Below are positions 23,904 through 36,451 of a stretch of DNA of 64,000 bases, piece by piece. The DNA lies in contig MU394071.1 in assembly GCA_022578605.1 (NCBI GenBank), forward strand, positions 551,588 through 615,587, written 5' to 3'. The position numbers and the translations under genes were made by a program. Each line of letters opens with the position of its first letter. The first letter of the stretch is position 1. A model generated the notes under the pieces. That model was not told the DNA's origin. It did no database searches and saw only the letters and a list, made by a program, of their open reading frames with translations. Origin of the DNA: Camillea tinctor (Eukaryota > Ascomycota > Sordariomycetes > Xylariales > Xylariaceae).

Positions 23904-26562
23904 ATGGCGTCGCTACTCAAGGCACCATTTCTACTAATATTCTACCTGGTCGCATTGACTATCCCCGCTACCGCACAAAGGATTCTCGAATCGACTTCGC
24001 TCAACACGTGCCAGCAGAATTCTGGTTTTACCGCTAGTCTTTTCCATGTTATCTTCTCGCCCGAGACCAATACCGCCCGTGTAAACATCTCGGCCATCTC
24101 CACCATCGAGGCCAATGTGGTTTTCGATGTCCAGATCAGCGTCTATGGCTATACCTTCCTTCACCAAGTCATCGATCCCTGTGAAGTCAGTCTTGCTGGT
24201 TTCTGTCCCATGGTGTCCGGAAAGCTAGGCGATCCTTTCATCATCCCCGTCGGCTCAGATGCTACCAGGAACATTCCTGGTATCGCCTACAACTTCCCCG
24301 ATCTTGATGCTACTGTGCGAGTCTTTATCAACGCTACGAGTGGCACCAATGCCGGGACCAGTGTTGCTTGCGTCGAGGCCCAGGTATCCAATGGCAAGAC
24401 CGTCGACTTGATCGGTGTCAAATGGGCTTCGGCCGTGGTCGCCGGCCTAGCTCTGGCATCCTCTGCTATCATCTCGGGCCTGGGCCATTCGAATGCTGCA
24501 TCGCACGTCGCTGCCAGTGCGCTGGCCCTTACCAGCTATTTCCAGGCTCAAGCAATGGTTGGTTTGGTCGGCATTCATCTCCCTCCTGTGGTCCAGGCAT
24601 GGACTCAGGATTTCCAGTGGAGTCTAGGTATCATCAACGTCGGTTTCAGTAAGTCTATTTCAAAAAAATATTTAGGAATATTCCATTTTGTATACGAGTG
24701 TTGGAACGACGTTGACTGTGGGGCATGGGCAACTATGTATCATGGCCCCAACTAGACGTAAATTTACTGACCAAGTTCCCCCACATAGTGCAAGATATAT
24801 TCACATGGTACCAACGATCAACCGGAGGAACACCTGCTACTATTGTTAACACACTTGGCGAGGTCTCCGTTGAGATCCAAAAGCGTGCTTTGCCGGTGAT
24901 GGAACGAGCTTCTGGTCTATTCAAACGTGGAGTCGCAATGATGCCTAAAGGACTGGTCGATCATGCTTCAACGCTTATGAAACGCGGAAACGTTATGACG
25001 AGCTATGGAAGCTACATCGTTAAAGGCATCCAGCGGGTCGCCTTTCGCGCAGGCATCGAATCTACGAACCTATTCCTGACGGGTATAGTTTTCTTCTACA
25101 TTGTCATGGCCTTGACAGCCCTTAGCGTGGTTGCTTTCAAGGGGTTCTGTGAACTAGCTGCCAGGATGAAGTGGATAAAGGGTGATATGTTTCTGGATTT
25201 CCGTAACGGCTGGCGTAAGTGACAACATGCCTATTTCTGGAATACTTATAATACTGACTTGCCGTTTTCCTAGGCACCGTCCTTAAGGGTATCCTCTTCC
25301 GGATTACTCTCATTGGCTATGCTCCCGTCATGATTCTATCTCTTTGGGAGTTCACCCAAAATGATTCACCTGCAGAGATGGTCTTGGCCGTGTTCTTTAT
25401 CCTATTCCTCAATATTGCCCTGGGCTGGGCAGCCTATAAAGTCATTCGAATTGCGCATCGCTCAGTTGCTCTCCACCGGAACCCAGCTTACATTCTCTTC
25501 TCGGATCCCCAAACCCTCAATAAGTGGGGTGAGTACATCTCCTATCTCCTTCGTATGCTTGTGTATACAAGCAACGGATTTCCCCATTGTGGAATCGCAT
25601 ATCCTTTTACCGTTTTATCAATTGTTAAAGCTCAGCTACTGAACTAATATGACCTAGGCTTTTTGTATATCCAGTTCCGGGCCTCGGCCTATTACTTCAT
25701 CATCCCCGTTCTCGGGTATACCCTGCTGAAGGCCTTCTTCATTGCCTTCGCGCAAAATGCGGGTGTCGTACAGGCTATTGCACTTCTGCTTATAGAGGCC
25801 GGCGCTCTAATTGGGGCAGCAGTAATGCGACCATGGATGGATAAGAAGATGAGCTCTTTCAACATTGCCATCTGTGCTGTCAACTTTCTGAATGCTATCT
25901 TCCTGCTTATTTTCACCGAGGTCTTCGGCCAACCGCCTCTTGTTACGGGAATTGTGGGTCTCGTGCTGTGGATCTTGAACGCAGTCTGCACGCTCGTCCT
26001 CCTTCTCATGCTCATCGTCAGCACTCTTATTGTCATCTTCCACGACAACCCCGACGGACGGTACAGATTTATGGCTGATGATCGAACTTCTTTCATGAAA
26101 TCTCAGAACCAGCTGGCAACGACTACGGAACTTGATGCTTTGGCAGTTACTGCTCGTGGTGGTGAGAAGCATGGATACGGGTCCGGCCTCGACTTGGATG
26201 ACGATGATTCACTACCATCGGAGTCTCAACAACATCGCCCAACCTCTTTCCCACATTCGGCTAATCGCTCCGTCGCACCTTCAGTGGCACATTCGTCGTC
26301 TAGCGCATCTCGTCCCGTCATTCCACGATCACCTGTCGACCCGGCTGTCCCTTTCCTCCCCTCAGACCCCTATGAATCGATGAAAATGAGTTCTAGTGCC
26401 ATCTCACGAACTGGAACACCATCCAACGCGTCAGTTGGCCGCTCACAACACAATAGTAGTCCCAGGTAAGAGATCACAAAGGCTATTTCGTCAGCAAATG
26501 AAATTTGTTCTAACCATTTTTTTTGCAGTCCATGGCAACGCGGGGCTGGTTATGACCATTAA
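23904..26562 (+). CDS. Flavin-carrier (FLC) / TRP-like multi-pass membrane protein
   Basis: Exons 23904-24648, 24789-25214, 25274-25528, 25658-26465 and 26529-26562 join in frame to 755 residues, all with consensus splice sites; the last exon encodes only PWQRGAGYDH and a stop. A signal peptide (about 1-24) leads into a lumenal, Cys-containing ML-like/TRP_N region (about 25-165). Then come roughly nine hydrophobic segments of the TRP-like core and a long Ser/Pro-rich cytosolic tail. This layout matches the fungal FLC1-3/Pkd2-like family. These proteins are placed in the ER or plasma membrane and linked to FAD transport, Ca2+ handling and cell-wall maintenance; which applies here is not readable. 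The start is chosen for the signal peptide. Confidence 0.88.
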
Positions 26563-28194
26563 TGATTTTCCCCATTTTCAATGTTTAATTTCCCTTTTGT
26601 ACCTACATGGAATCCCTCATCCCGTTTTAAGGTCATTGCATATATTTGTGAAAAATTCTTCGGCATCCAGTTACTGTCATGAACTAGGTGGCCTTCATAG
26701 GGATACGGTTCGGGTTTGGTTTGTAGAAGTGTCGCACGTGGATATATGCGCTGTTCTGGTTGGTCGTGGTGATAGTGGCGGCGGTGGTCAGGCTTTGAAA
26801 CCCATGTACTTTTTGGCGAAACGGGGAGCATCGAGAGAGTCTCCACACTCTAAAACGGATTGATTTTCAGGAACGAGATTCACTGGCGTTTATTGGATTT
26901 GATACATAGGGGAAACAAATCAACCTTCAGCTACCTACACTTAGAAAAGCAGAAGGTAGAATGGCATGAGACGGCTCGGTCGAGCAGTGGCTGTTCAATG
27001 CAGTGGAAGAAATTAAATCCCCTTCTCGTGAAGTTTGGCGTGTGATTCTGGTGTTATAAAATTTATGGCGGGTTTTGAATACACGGTGAGAATGTGATTC
27101 AGTGCCCGGTTTTTTGTTGTGCGTGAGATGGCTGGATTGGTGTAATGGTTGTATGGGGAGCGGGTAGGGGCTTGGGATTGATAAATAGGGGGGTTTATTC
27201 ACTAAGACCGAAGAAAAAAGGGGGAGGAAGGGGGAAGAGGTGGGGTAGGGGTAAAGGGAATCTGGGTACTAGGTTAGGTAGGTAGATACTACCAGCGATT
27301 TTCTTGGTTGGTGTTTATTGCTTGTTGGTGGCTGCATTGTGTCACGCATAGGGAACACACCGGGTTAGGTTACGCGGTTAGGTTACTAGGCACTACTAGA
27401 GGTACGGGAATGTTAATAAGCATGTCTGGGACGGGAAAGCTGCTTGCTTGGTTTCGGGGGTTTTGACTTGGGGGTTTGGGGTTTATTGGTTTTCTTTTTT
27501 CTTTCACCTTATTTTCTTTTTCGGGATGTTTTTTACTTTACCTTCTTTTTTTTTTTTTTGGTGCGCGCGTTGATATACATAGGTTAGATATTTGATGCTG
27601 TGTATAGGTATATAAACTGCATAGGGGTATGTGGATAAACTTGCCTTGTCTGTACGGAACGGAACTGAACTGGACTAGGTTAGGTTCTGAAGATAAGTGA
27701 CTTGAGACGACGTGCAATTTTGCTTGTTTTGGTTTGGGCGTAGGGTGTGTATACTGAGGTGTGTCGTGGTGGGTTAGGGTAGGGGGTATATGCCACTTTG
27801 GTGGGTGCTTAGTATTTGTGATTTGGCGGTGGTGTGCTGGGAGGTGGGTGTTGCTGGATATTGTACCTAGATTGGCATGTTTTTTAATATAGGAGGTTAG
27901 ATAGGTTAGGTAGGCAAAAATATTAGTTGTTAGTATCGTATCGTGGTTGTTAGTAGATAGGCGACGAGATCAGAAAGTCTATTAAGTGGTAAATGAGTAG
28001 ATGTAGTTAGGGACGTGGACTCTATAATGCTCTAGTCTAGAGTATATACCGCTGTTGTTGGTAGCATGGTTTATATGGCTTCTTACACCCTCGGTGGGAG
28101 ACTGCAATAGCCTTGAGAATGGTGTGGTTATATATGCTAGGCTGTAGTATCTATAGAATAGTAGAGTAATGAAAAAGGAGAAAAAAATTGTGTT
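26563..28194. other. Intergenic; 3' flank of the FLC-like gene
   Basis: G/T-rich on the plus strand, with repeated AGGTTAGGTAGG-like words and T-runs at about 27480-27560. No credible gene was seen. Confidence 0.45.
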
Positions 28195-28762
28195 GTTGGA
28201 GGCCCACCTCTTACCCGAGGACTGACCATGATAGTGCTTTGGCTTAGGTCAGTCCCCCCTCCAACGTTTCCTAGATATTGTTTGTAGTTTATATTTTAGT
28301 GTTTACTCGAATCTAGGATTTCCTAGAGAGCAGATGTTATTGTTATTGGAGGCCCACCTCTGACCCGGAGACTGATCATCATATTGTTTATGGTAGAGTG
28401 CTATGGCTAAGATCAGTCCCCCCTCCAATGTTCCTAGATATTGTTTGTAGTTTTTTGTTATGTTCTTATACTCTGGGATTTGCTTGTTTGTACCCAAAGT
28501 CTTTGACAGTAGATGTTGTTCGTGGAGGCCCACCTCTGACCCGGAGGCTGACCATTGTGTTTGTGGTAGTGCTTTGGCTAAGGTCAGCCCCCCCTCCAGT
28601 TTTCCTAGATTTTATTTTTATTTTTTTAATTATCGTATCGACTTCTGATCGTATGGATGATTATTTAGTAAATGCATCGCAATTCTTTTTTTGTTGGGAG
28701 GCCCGCCTCATACCCGAGACTGACCAGTACAGTGCTCATTGGCTAAGGTCAATCTCCCTCCC
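28195..28762. repeat. Four tandem hairpin units with compensatory stem changes
   Basis: Units lie at 28195-28265, 28345-28429, 28522-28599 and 28696-28762, about 150-175 bases apart. Each starts with (T)GGAGGCCC and ends with the complementary CCTCC(A). Each contains an inner 8-base stem: GACTGACC/GGTCAGTC in unit 1, GACTGATC/GATCAGTC in unit 2, GGCTGACC/GGTCAGCC in unit 3, and GACTGACC/GGTCAATC with one mismatch in unit 4. A small CTC/GAG arm lies between them, so each unit can form a three-way junction. The loop keeps AGTGCT then TGGCTAAG. Spacers are diverged apart from TAGATATTGTTTGTAG after units 1 and 2. A structured non-coding RNA array or a palindromic repeat family would both fit; the transcribed strand is unknown. 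Confidence 0.7.
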
Positions 28763-29616
28763 GTAGTCCTAGATATTCCACGGGCCGGAGCCCCGGTATC
28801 CTGGTAGTGTCGTCGTTCGTTACTCTGTGTGGTAGGTCGCTCGATTTGTTAATTGTTTTTTTTTTGAACTCTCAGAAGGGGAGTTGAACCCTAGACCTGG
28901 CTGTTCGTTGCCTAGGCATTGTCTAGATAATTCGATTCGAGTCGATTTGGATTTGGAATCTCCAAGATGTAAGTTGGTGTTTCTCGTTACTTACCAACTG
29001 CGCCAAGTTGCGCAGATGGTCACGGCCCCCCCTCCCCTAGGAGGGGGGGCGCTGGGAATTCCTACTACTAATGCTGTTTATAAACCTTTCAACAGACCTT
29101 CTAAGAGGTTTGGGGGGAGGGGAGGGGGGCAATTATTGTCGTAGGGATCATGTGATATTGGTTGCTCCGAACATTCAATGTTATGGGGTGAGCTATTGTT
29201 AGGTGATAGTACAAAAGGACGACACTGATGTTGGCCGGGTGATGATTGAGTCTGCCCATACAGAGAGTTAGGACATCAATCTCTAACCCTTTTCTACGGT
29301 AGACTCTTGAGAAAAGAAGCTATTCCAGATATACCCAGACTCCCAGATAGTCCTCCATGTCTCTAGTAATAATAGTGAAAGTCACGTGAGTCCTAACAGG
29401 AGTGAAGTGATCACGTTGTTATTATGCGAGGAATTAATACGATCCTCGATGTCGCCATATTAGTAACGCCACTTCCGCAGATTTGGAAGCTGAAAATGGG
29501 CACTAAGAATAAGATAGGTGTCTGCGGCATGATGTTGTTAGGGTGTTTGTATGAACGAGCTTTCTAGACTTGTGTAACAACAATAAAAGAGAAGAAGAGA
29601 ATTTGCTGACCCCTCC

Positions 29617-30081
29617 TTGCTTCGTAGCGTCTGTATTGCGAGCGCGGTCCGGATTTATTACATTTTTCAGGTTATAGTAGGAAGAGATGCAAGCAGGGTA
29701 TACGGGTATATCAGCATATGGTCATCCATCGAGTCGTCGGGCAGCCTCATCTCCGCTTCCCGGCCCGTCTTGCGCCCGCTAAACGTACAGGTCCGCGATA
29801 AGATCCGGGTTATCTTCAGCCGGAAGTCTATCAGTACCAGCGTGCAGTAGAACTAAGACACTAATGGAAACTCATATGGTAGTTTATCCGCCTGGGCTAC
29901 CCTAAATAGTAGTTCGGAAACGCGTGATCGCGCTTCTCTGGACTTAGATAGGCTTTCGCGCCGCGACGATGAGATCGGTCTTACTACCGTTGCCACCGCG
30001 GACGGTCCTCCGATCGAGAGCGAGGAGGCGGTTTGCATTGTTGCGCGTTCCGAAGTCAAACAATCGCACAGGTATGTATAA
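29617..30081 (+). pseudogene. C-terminal half of a rhodopsin-domain membrane protein
   Basis: The frame 29617-29846 reads VCIASAVRIYYIF, then SIWSSIESSGSLISASRPVLRPL. This is the late-helix pattern (S..R..Y, W..IE, P.LRPL) of fungal rhodopsin-domain integral membrane proteins (PF20684 type). A plausible 63-nt intron at 29847-29909 (GTAGAA donor, CACTAAT branch, ATAG acceptor) removes two in-frame stops. It joins in frame to a polar tail ending in VARSEVKQSHRYV before the stop at 30079-30081. No start codon or N-terminal helices lie upstream, and an in-frame TAA sits at 29584, so the gene is 5'-truncated. The missing part corresponds to what is present at 42570-43625. Confidence 0.6.
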
Positions 30082-30157
30082 GATATGTGGGGGGTGACCC
30101 CCTAGGACACACACAGGGCACTGGGCACGATGGTATATTGTGCTATCTGCTATGCGT

Positions 30158-30181
30158 GAGAGAGAGAGAGAGAGAGAGAGA
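30158..30181. repeat. (GA)n microsatellite
   Basis: Uninterrupted GA dinucleotides downstream of the rhodopsin fragment. Confidence 0.85.
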
Positions 30182-30772
30182 AACCCAAAAAGAAGAACTA
30201 CCTAAATACATCTAGGGCCTGCTGAGTCATTTACTGACGTAATAAGATATGTAAAGGGTGTTACTTGGCCATAATTTCGGGGTTCATATAAAGGAGGTCG
30301 ATACAATGATAATTACCGAAAAGGAGAACGATTTCTCAGATGCTTACCTTGACATCCCCCCATTATTGGACTGGGAGTAGGTTATAGAAATCGCAGTAAA
30401 AAGCCAAGTAAAGGTTAGTTGCCTTCCCAAATAAGACGTCACCTTTTCTAACAGACTCGTATTTTATTAGAACAAAGTAGTCTCAGCAATAGCAAACAGC
30501 GGCAGGTCAGGTTGCCTCTGATACATTATTAAACTTCCAAAACATCAGCCGTCATGATTTTACATTTTCCCCACTCTCCCCTAGCTTCTTTTGCTCATTT
30601 GTCTCTAAGACATGTGTGAATAGGCCATCCCTAGTATTAACCCATAACGGAGCCACTCATTCCTACTTCCTGATATATGTCGAGGACTGTTGCTCAAGAT
30701 GCCATAATTAATTGGAAACTTTAGACATCAACATTTGGTCCTTGACACTTGCCGTTCTTGATTGTTGGCTAT

Positions 30773-31999
30773 TCACTTGACTGCCAAGGCTCGTCCATTG
30801 TACTCGAACTTGGACGTAGGATTTACAAAATCCATAGTTGTCTTCTGAACTTGCGCATTGGGCCCTTCATTGTCAACTCCCTCGACGAAGTAACTTTTAT
30901 TGTCAGCCTCTCGGCCATCGTTCTTAGCTACGCGGAGATCGCCGGAGGAGCTGCTCGTCGAATAAATCCTCGGCCCAGATCGGAAGGCATAGACAACGCT
31001 TCCGAAGAGGGCAAAGGCCACCATACAGCACATCAGAGGATAGTTGACTTCTGCCGTAGTCCTAGCTGCACTCGTATCAACAGTCGGTGGTGGAGTGGGT
31101 GTAACAGTGGTAAGGAGAGTCTCGAACGACCAAGTTGTGTGCTTTGTATAAGTAAAGCTGGAGGGCGTGAATATAAAAGTCGACACAGTTTCTGTCTGTG
31201 GGGTTGGCGTCTGTTCCAACGTTGTCACTGTCTCAGAACTACTGGAGGTAGACGAGATTGACACAGTTGCGTTGTGGAATACCGGAGTGCTGTCGGGTGG
31301 TGGAGATGGTGTCGAGGGAGTGGACAATGGAGATGGCGGGATATAGCTCAAGCTGACAGTGACCGTCTTGATCCAGGTTTGCACAATGGTAGGAACGTTA
31401 GGAGGGTATCCATACCCACCGCTGGGGGCGTTCGGTGGGTGGTCACCATATGCACCATCGACACTGGGAATCGCGCCCATGCTCATTCCATCCTCACGCT
31501 TAGTATACTGTTGATATGTGATGGTTAGAAGAGAGACCAGAACAGGAAACAGGAGGCTAGATAGATGTAACCAGGCATTCGCGCCACGGTTGATACCTAC
31601 TGAATTGTTGTCCGTCACGGAAGAGGACAGTCCAGTCCCGGCAACGGTAGGCCCAACCCAGTCTGTAGTGAGAGGGCGAGCATCAACGTCGTGTGCTTGA
31701 CTTCGGTAGGAACGTCGCCGGTTGAACCAGGCACACGAGTGGCCGAAGACGAATTCGCAAAGGCCGTCTCGCTGTGCAGTAGGCTGGGCAGGGGTTTTGG
31801 CTCCGCCCACTTTCGTAGCAATGGGTGCATAGGTATGAGTACCTTTGGCCATACGCATCACTCTGGGATTCTCACCGTAAGTTCCGACAGTAGGAAACGA
31901 AGCCGTGGTGGTGTTGTCGTTTTGGTTGCCTGCACCAACAGTCAAGCCGGAACATAAGGCCAGGATGACGGCAAAGAGGATCCCTGCGAATGACTTCAT
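30773..31999 (-). CDS. Single-pass membrane protein with Ser/Thr/Pro-rich ectodomain
   Basis: The minus-strand start at 31999 opens a signal peptide (MKSFAGILFAVILALCSGL). The frame is open across the whole locus. However, a 93-nt in-frame intron at 31600-31508 (donor GTAGGT, branch TTCTAACC, acceptor AACAG) fits well and removes an artefactual hydrophobic stretch, giving exons 31999-31601 and 31507-30773 and 377 residues. The ectodomain is rich in Ser, Thr and Pro (for example SISSTSSSSETVTTLEQTP), as in O-glycosylated mucin-like proteins. One membrane segment near the C-terminus (PLMCCMVAFALFGSVVYAF) precedes a polar tail of about 65 residues. The layout resembles cell-surface sensors or adhesins, but no named domain is visible. 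Retention of the intron would still keep the frame. Confidence 0.6.
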   Translation of the reverse strand: MKSFAGILFAVILALCSGLTVGAGNQNDNTTTASFPTVGTYGENPRVMRMAKGTHTYAPIATKVGGAKTPAQPTAQRDGLCEFVFGHSCAWFNRRRSYRSQAHDVDARPLTTDWVGPTVAGTGLSSSVTDNNSVGINRGANAWLHLSSLLFPVLVSLLTITYQQYTKREDGMSMGAIPSVDGAYGDHPPNAPSGGYGYPPNVPTIVQTWIKTVTVSLSYIPPSPLSTPSTPSPPPDSTPVFHNATVSISSTSSSSETVTTLEQTPTPQTETVSTFIFTPSSFTYTKHTTWSFETLLTTVTPTPPPTVDTSAARTTAEVNYPLMCCMVAFALFGSVVYAFRSGPRIYSTSSSSGDLRVAKNDGREADNKSYFVEGVDNEGPNAQVQKTTMDFVNPTSKFEYNGRALAVK

Positions 32000-33236
32000 C
32001 TTGAAAACACTAAGGGTAGATTGATTCCAACAGTCACGGATACAGGTTGAACCCAAGCTCAAGATGAACAGGATAAGGGGTACTACGGTATGTGACCAAG
32101 AGAAACAGTAATAAGAAGAGGAAAAACGGGTATGGACCGGGATGACTGGAGTAACAATGGGCACGAGAGAGATGGAGAGAGAAAGGATTTGTGGAGGGTA
32201 AAGGTGGAAGATGGGAGAAGAGTGTGAAGGGTTTGACTTGGGGCAGAAGTAAAAGAAAAGAACAACAGCCTCCAGTCTGTACTAAAAAATATTACTAAGT
32301 AGGTATGAGGCTGTACCACCTAAACTGATTGCATTTGGGAAGGAGCGTGATATTGTTTATTTTTTGGGGAAGTCGAATAGGGGGGTAAGGGGGATGGAAG
32401 GAAGGGACAAGGAGAGTGGCAGCAATGGAAAGTGTACTGATGATTACCTAGTCCCTACCTAGACAAGTATTTAGAAACTATACAGCAAGTACTGCCCTTG
32501 AATCTCCTACCTATGTAGTTTCAAATCACCAAAAACATAAGAGAACCCAGGCATATCTCCCTGGGGGTGTTCTTTCCTACCTGGCAACCACATCCATGTT
32601 GAAAGACCACTCGGTACTAATAGCATATCAGGCTAACACCGACCCATTTGTACTACATAACAACGTATAACAATATCATTACTAAGTTATATCTATCATC
32701 CCCAGCTACCTACATGTAAAGAAGCTATTGCTGCCCTGCGTGGTCACCTAGGTAGCTTAGTTCCTCGCGCAACAACAATACCATTTTCTTCGTCTGGGGC
32801 TTGCCTGAAAACATTGTCTGTCCTTACACTACAACTGAGAGAGGGCCATGTTCGATTTGACACATTTAAGTTGATAGGAGAGAGGAATCAATGCACAATG
32901 TATCTTGCTCACATTCGCGTCTATGGAACCCGTGGTGATCCCCTTTCATAACCACATTAGTTTAATATAGGGAGTTTTTGATTCTTCATTCATATGCCTT
33001 ATGCGTATATACGTTCTGTATGAATTATTGTCTCCTTCTTTGAGGACATGGTGCGGTGAGTTGGCAATAACGATGGCTCGAACTATACTGTGATAGTTAC
33101 GGAATAAGCATGCTAGTATGCTGAGGCTTCTAGACCCTGTACTAAATATTTTACATTTAGTTATTGACTAATGAACGTCAGAACAGTATAAACTATAATG
33201 AGTAAAAATTTTTAGAAGAATGCACATGGATAAACG
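32000..33236. other. Intergenic; nothing supported
   Basis: Upstream region of the membrane-protein gene followed by AT-rich sequence with no credible gene. Confidence 0.5.
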
Positions 33237-33570
33237 TTGAGAATTAGTCCCCTATGACGGAACCTCCATTGGACGTCAAAGTGAGGCTAATCGTCAGCAA
33301 TCCATCTACTGCTAGTAGTTTGACCGAGGACGGTAAAACGGAACCGGGTCTTTCGGATCGCCCGGCACTTAGCGGTGCGGACATAGTGCAGGTGGAGATG
33401 AGGCATAACCCGGCATGTCTCGAAAAAGACAAGGGTGATTGGTTGGTTGAGGCTATGACGAATCGCCTGGATGGAACCGGTGAAGTGGACAGCAGCAGCT
33501 AACACGAGGAAAAAGGAACCAAAAGTTAAAAAAAAAAAAAAAAAAAAAAAAAAACCCTTATTGAGAATAT
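33237..33570 (+). other. Poly(A)-tailed segment, possible retroposed sequence
   Basis: A segment richer in GC than its flanks contains a short 82-residue frame (33254-33502) of no recognised family. About 25 bases after that frame's stop is a run of about 27 A (33528-33554). TTGAGAAT occurs on both sides (about 33238 and 33560), like a target-site duplication, but the right copy lies six bases beyond the A-run. I cannot name a source gene. Confidence 0.3.
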
Positions 33571-36450
33571 GAAAAATGACTTCATCGAGTACAAGTAATT
33601 TGACATCACTTCTTACATGGGGTTTGATGCTTAACTCGTGAAAACGCACGATGTTCCGGGGATGATCCCTCGAGCGAGGAATGACGTTGATAAGAAAGTG
33701 ACAAAAAAATTAGCGCAGACGGAAAAGAAACCCTTACCTCATTCTGATCAATTCAAGGTGGTCTAAAATATTACCCTGACGGGTAGGTAGATAGGAACCT
33801 CAGGTGGATGAGTCAAGAGTAGGGAATTTTTGCGGTTTGCGGCATTCAGGGGGTTGCATCGCCACCAAGGAGGCATATAACCTACATAGTGTATATATAA
33901 GAAAGAGGTAGGTATGTAAGGTAAATGGACAGTATAGCGAGAAGGATTGGCGGAGGAGATTTTTGACTTGCATGATCGAAACGCTGGCTAGTAGACGCGA
34001 TGATCATGAGGTTTGCCCTGCCTCGGTAACAATGGATAGGGTCGAACCGGAGATCATATTGGTTGACATTTGAAAGAAACATCTAAAAAATAAAAGGGGG
34101 GGTCTAATGCAAGACTAAGAGGCACAAATCGCGGGGTGAACAAAGAAAACAACCTTAAGTTTCCAAGCCAAGTTCGCCCAGTCTCTCCAGCTTGTTGAAG
34201 AGAAAACTGTGGGGGTGAACTGGAAAAACAAGAAATGCCAAGGCGGGGACATTGCCGAGGCGTAATTGATTCGGATCAATAGATATCGTGCTGCAGCTTG
34301 CAGCTGAAGCCCTTTTCACGATGGCTTGTTTTTTTTGTTTTGTTTTTTTCGTGATCGAAATGTAAACACACAACTTGGACTAGTGTTTGAACGTGTCGAG
34401 ACCAAAACAAGGCCACCTACAACCGACCTAACCTAGGTTTACTACTACATGTATTGTACCTAGTGACACTGCACGTGGACAAGCATCTAAGTTTAAGAAC
34501 CTATGTCTATATGATAGACTAAGCTACTTAGTAAGTTTGATACATGCCACGTGGGTTAGGAGACGTTGAAGGACTATAGTCGCACATCAATGATTATTTA
34601 TGGGAAACCATGTAGAAATATAGACATATAGATAACCAGCGACATATTATAAATATAAGAGGACAGGTAGTAATGCCTACACATGGTGATGTGTAAGAGG
34701 TAGATGGATGGGCCGGTACATACATAACCTGCTTCCTATCCTAAATACCACTACTACCTTATCCCCAGATTATCACCGGGCTGAGCAAAACTCACTGCAA
34801 CACTCCAAGGAACTAATTTCAGTTCATGTATCCATGGTTAGTAAACTATACATAATAGAAGGTTTTAATTTTTGTTTATCACCTCGCGCATTTTATCTGT
34901 ATAACGTATACAGACATTAAGCAGAAAAAAGAGAAAAGAGCATCAATTTATTGATCTGTTATATGTAAAAATCTTATAAGTGAGTAAGGAGAATAAGTAC
35001 GCTACAACATAAACTTAGGTCTAGCAGTCTAGGTATGTCGGCCCCTAAAATAGACTCTAGCGTGAAGATTGTGAGGTAAGCCTTTCCGATGAACTGGGGG
35101 GTGGCCCTCTTTCTCTGAACCTAAACCTGCTGCTGGACCGCTCTGAAAACATTATCCGTTATAAGGGATTGTCTGTGTAGTAAACGGTGTCCGAAGTTGA
35201 ACAACAAGTGCTTCCAAAAATTGGGACCTTGCAGCGCAGTGCCAAGAAAATTGAGTGGGTCCAAAACCGAAGAAAAACGGTCGAGCCAAACGGTTTGAAT
35301 CCAACACTTGCGTCTACCACTGTTTAATAAGCTTTTTTTTACTAAGTAATTGTATCTATAAGTACCTACATATACTTACCTAAGGCTAAGTAATGGAGCC
35401 GCCCCAGGCGTTTAATTATAATATACAGCATAGTAAATCTTCACATCATCAACATTAACAACATGTTCTACATTTATAAATAAGTACCATCAAAGCTTGC
35501 TCACAAAAGTCTCTTAACTGTAATTCCTGGATGTCCGTAGTCGTCAGGCAGACTAAACCTTCTCTTACGTTCTGAGAATAGAATTGCTAGGTTACTAGGG
35601 AGCGACACACGAGTCCAAAAACGTGAATATTGTGCCAGTGTGGGATATGGGCTGCGTGATATGAGCTGCGGGACACTACGTGCTGGGAGATGTGAGAATT
35701 AGACGCTGTCATATGTGATTGTATGGCTTTCGAGACACTGCTGCGAGCGGCCGAATTCCTAGTAAGATGCTACCAACACGGCCAAGTCACCCCTACTTCA
35801 AGATGGCGAGACGACCCATCATTTCCAAATACCATGCAGAGTACCATGTAGAGAGGGCTCCGAATGACGAGGGCTCCGAATGCCATCGAGGATATCTAGC
35901 CCCTTTCCACCAACGCAGTAGCAAAGTCAGGGGCTCACATGGGATTCATATCCAAGTGACACAGCCCGGATCCAGCGTAGCATCTTCTATATATTCATTA
36001 CTTGTTTTGTCTCGTGCTGCTTGTTCCACACACCGAGATCTTATGCCGGAGATGGCGAAGAGGAGTGCATGATGCTAGACAATCTCCTGATATTGATATG
36101 GGTAGATGCTATTCCGCACAGCAACCAACACACAGCCTGGTTTCACGGTGAGTGAGACGTGGTCAGGGGAGGGGGGACTTCTGAGAAGATGATACGATGA
36201 TTGGTTCCATCGGGCTTCGTGCTGGTCAAGCCCTGGACGTTGGAGTGGCATGTTGGCGCATAAGGGACAAGACTTGATCCTTGAAAAGGCCTCGGTTTAA
36301 GGAAGGCGCATGTCCCGCCCCTGGACGAGGTGGTGCCTAGTGACGCCGGTCCTTTCCCTAGTGCATATGCAATCCATGCGGGTGGCATTTTTGAATCTTG
36401 AGTTAGGATGAGCTTAGCCCGCGGTGGCATCACTGATATGTTGACTAGAA
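33571..36450. other. Gene-poor AT-rich stretch
   Basis: Open frames here are short and lack protein-like composition, splice context or recognisable motifs. Confidence 0.45.
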
Positions 36451-36451
36451 G

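Noticed and set aside
28878..29016. tRNA-like sequence on the minus strand (A-box-like TGGCGCAGTTGG and B-box-like GGTTCAACTCC)
   Set aside because: The boxes are about 105 bases apart, the acceptor arm does not pair and the T-stem pairs at only three of five positions. At most it is a tRNA-derived remnant.
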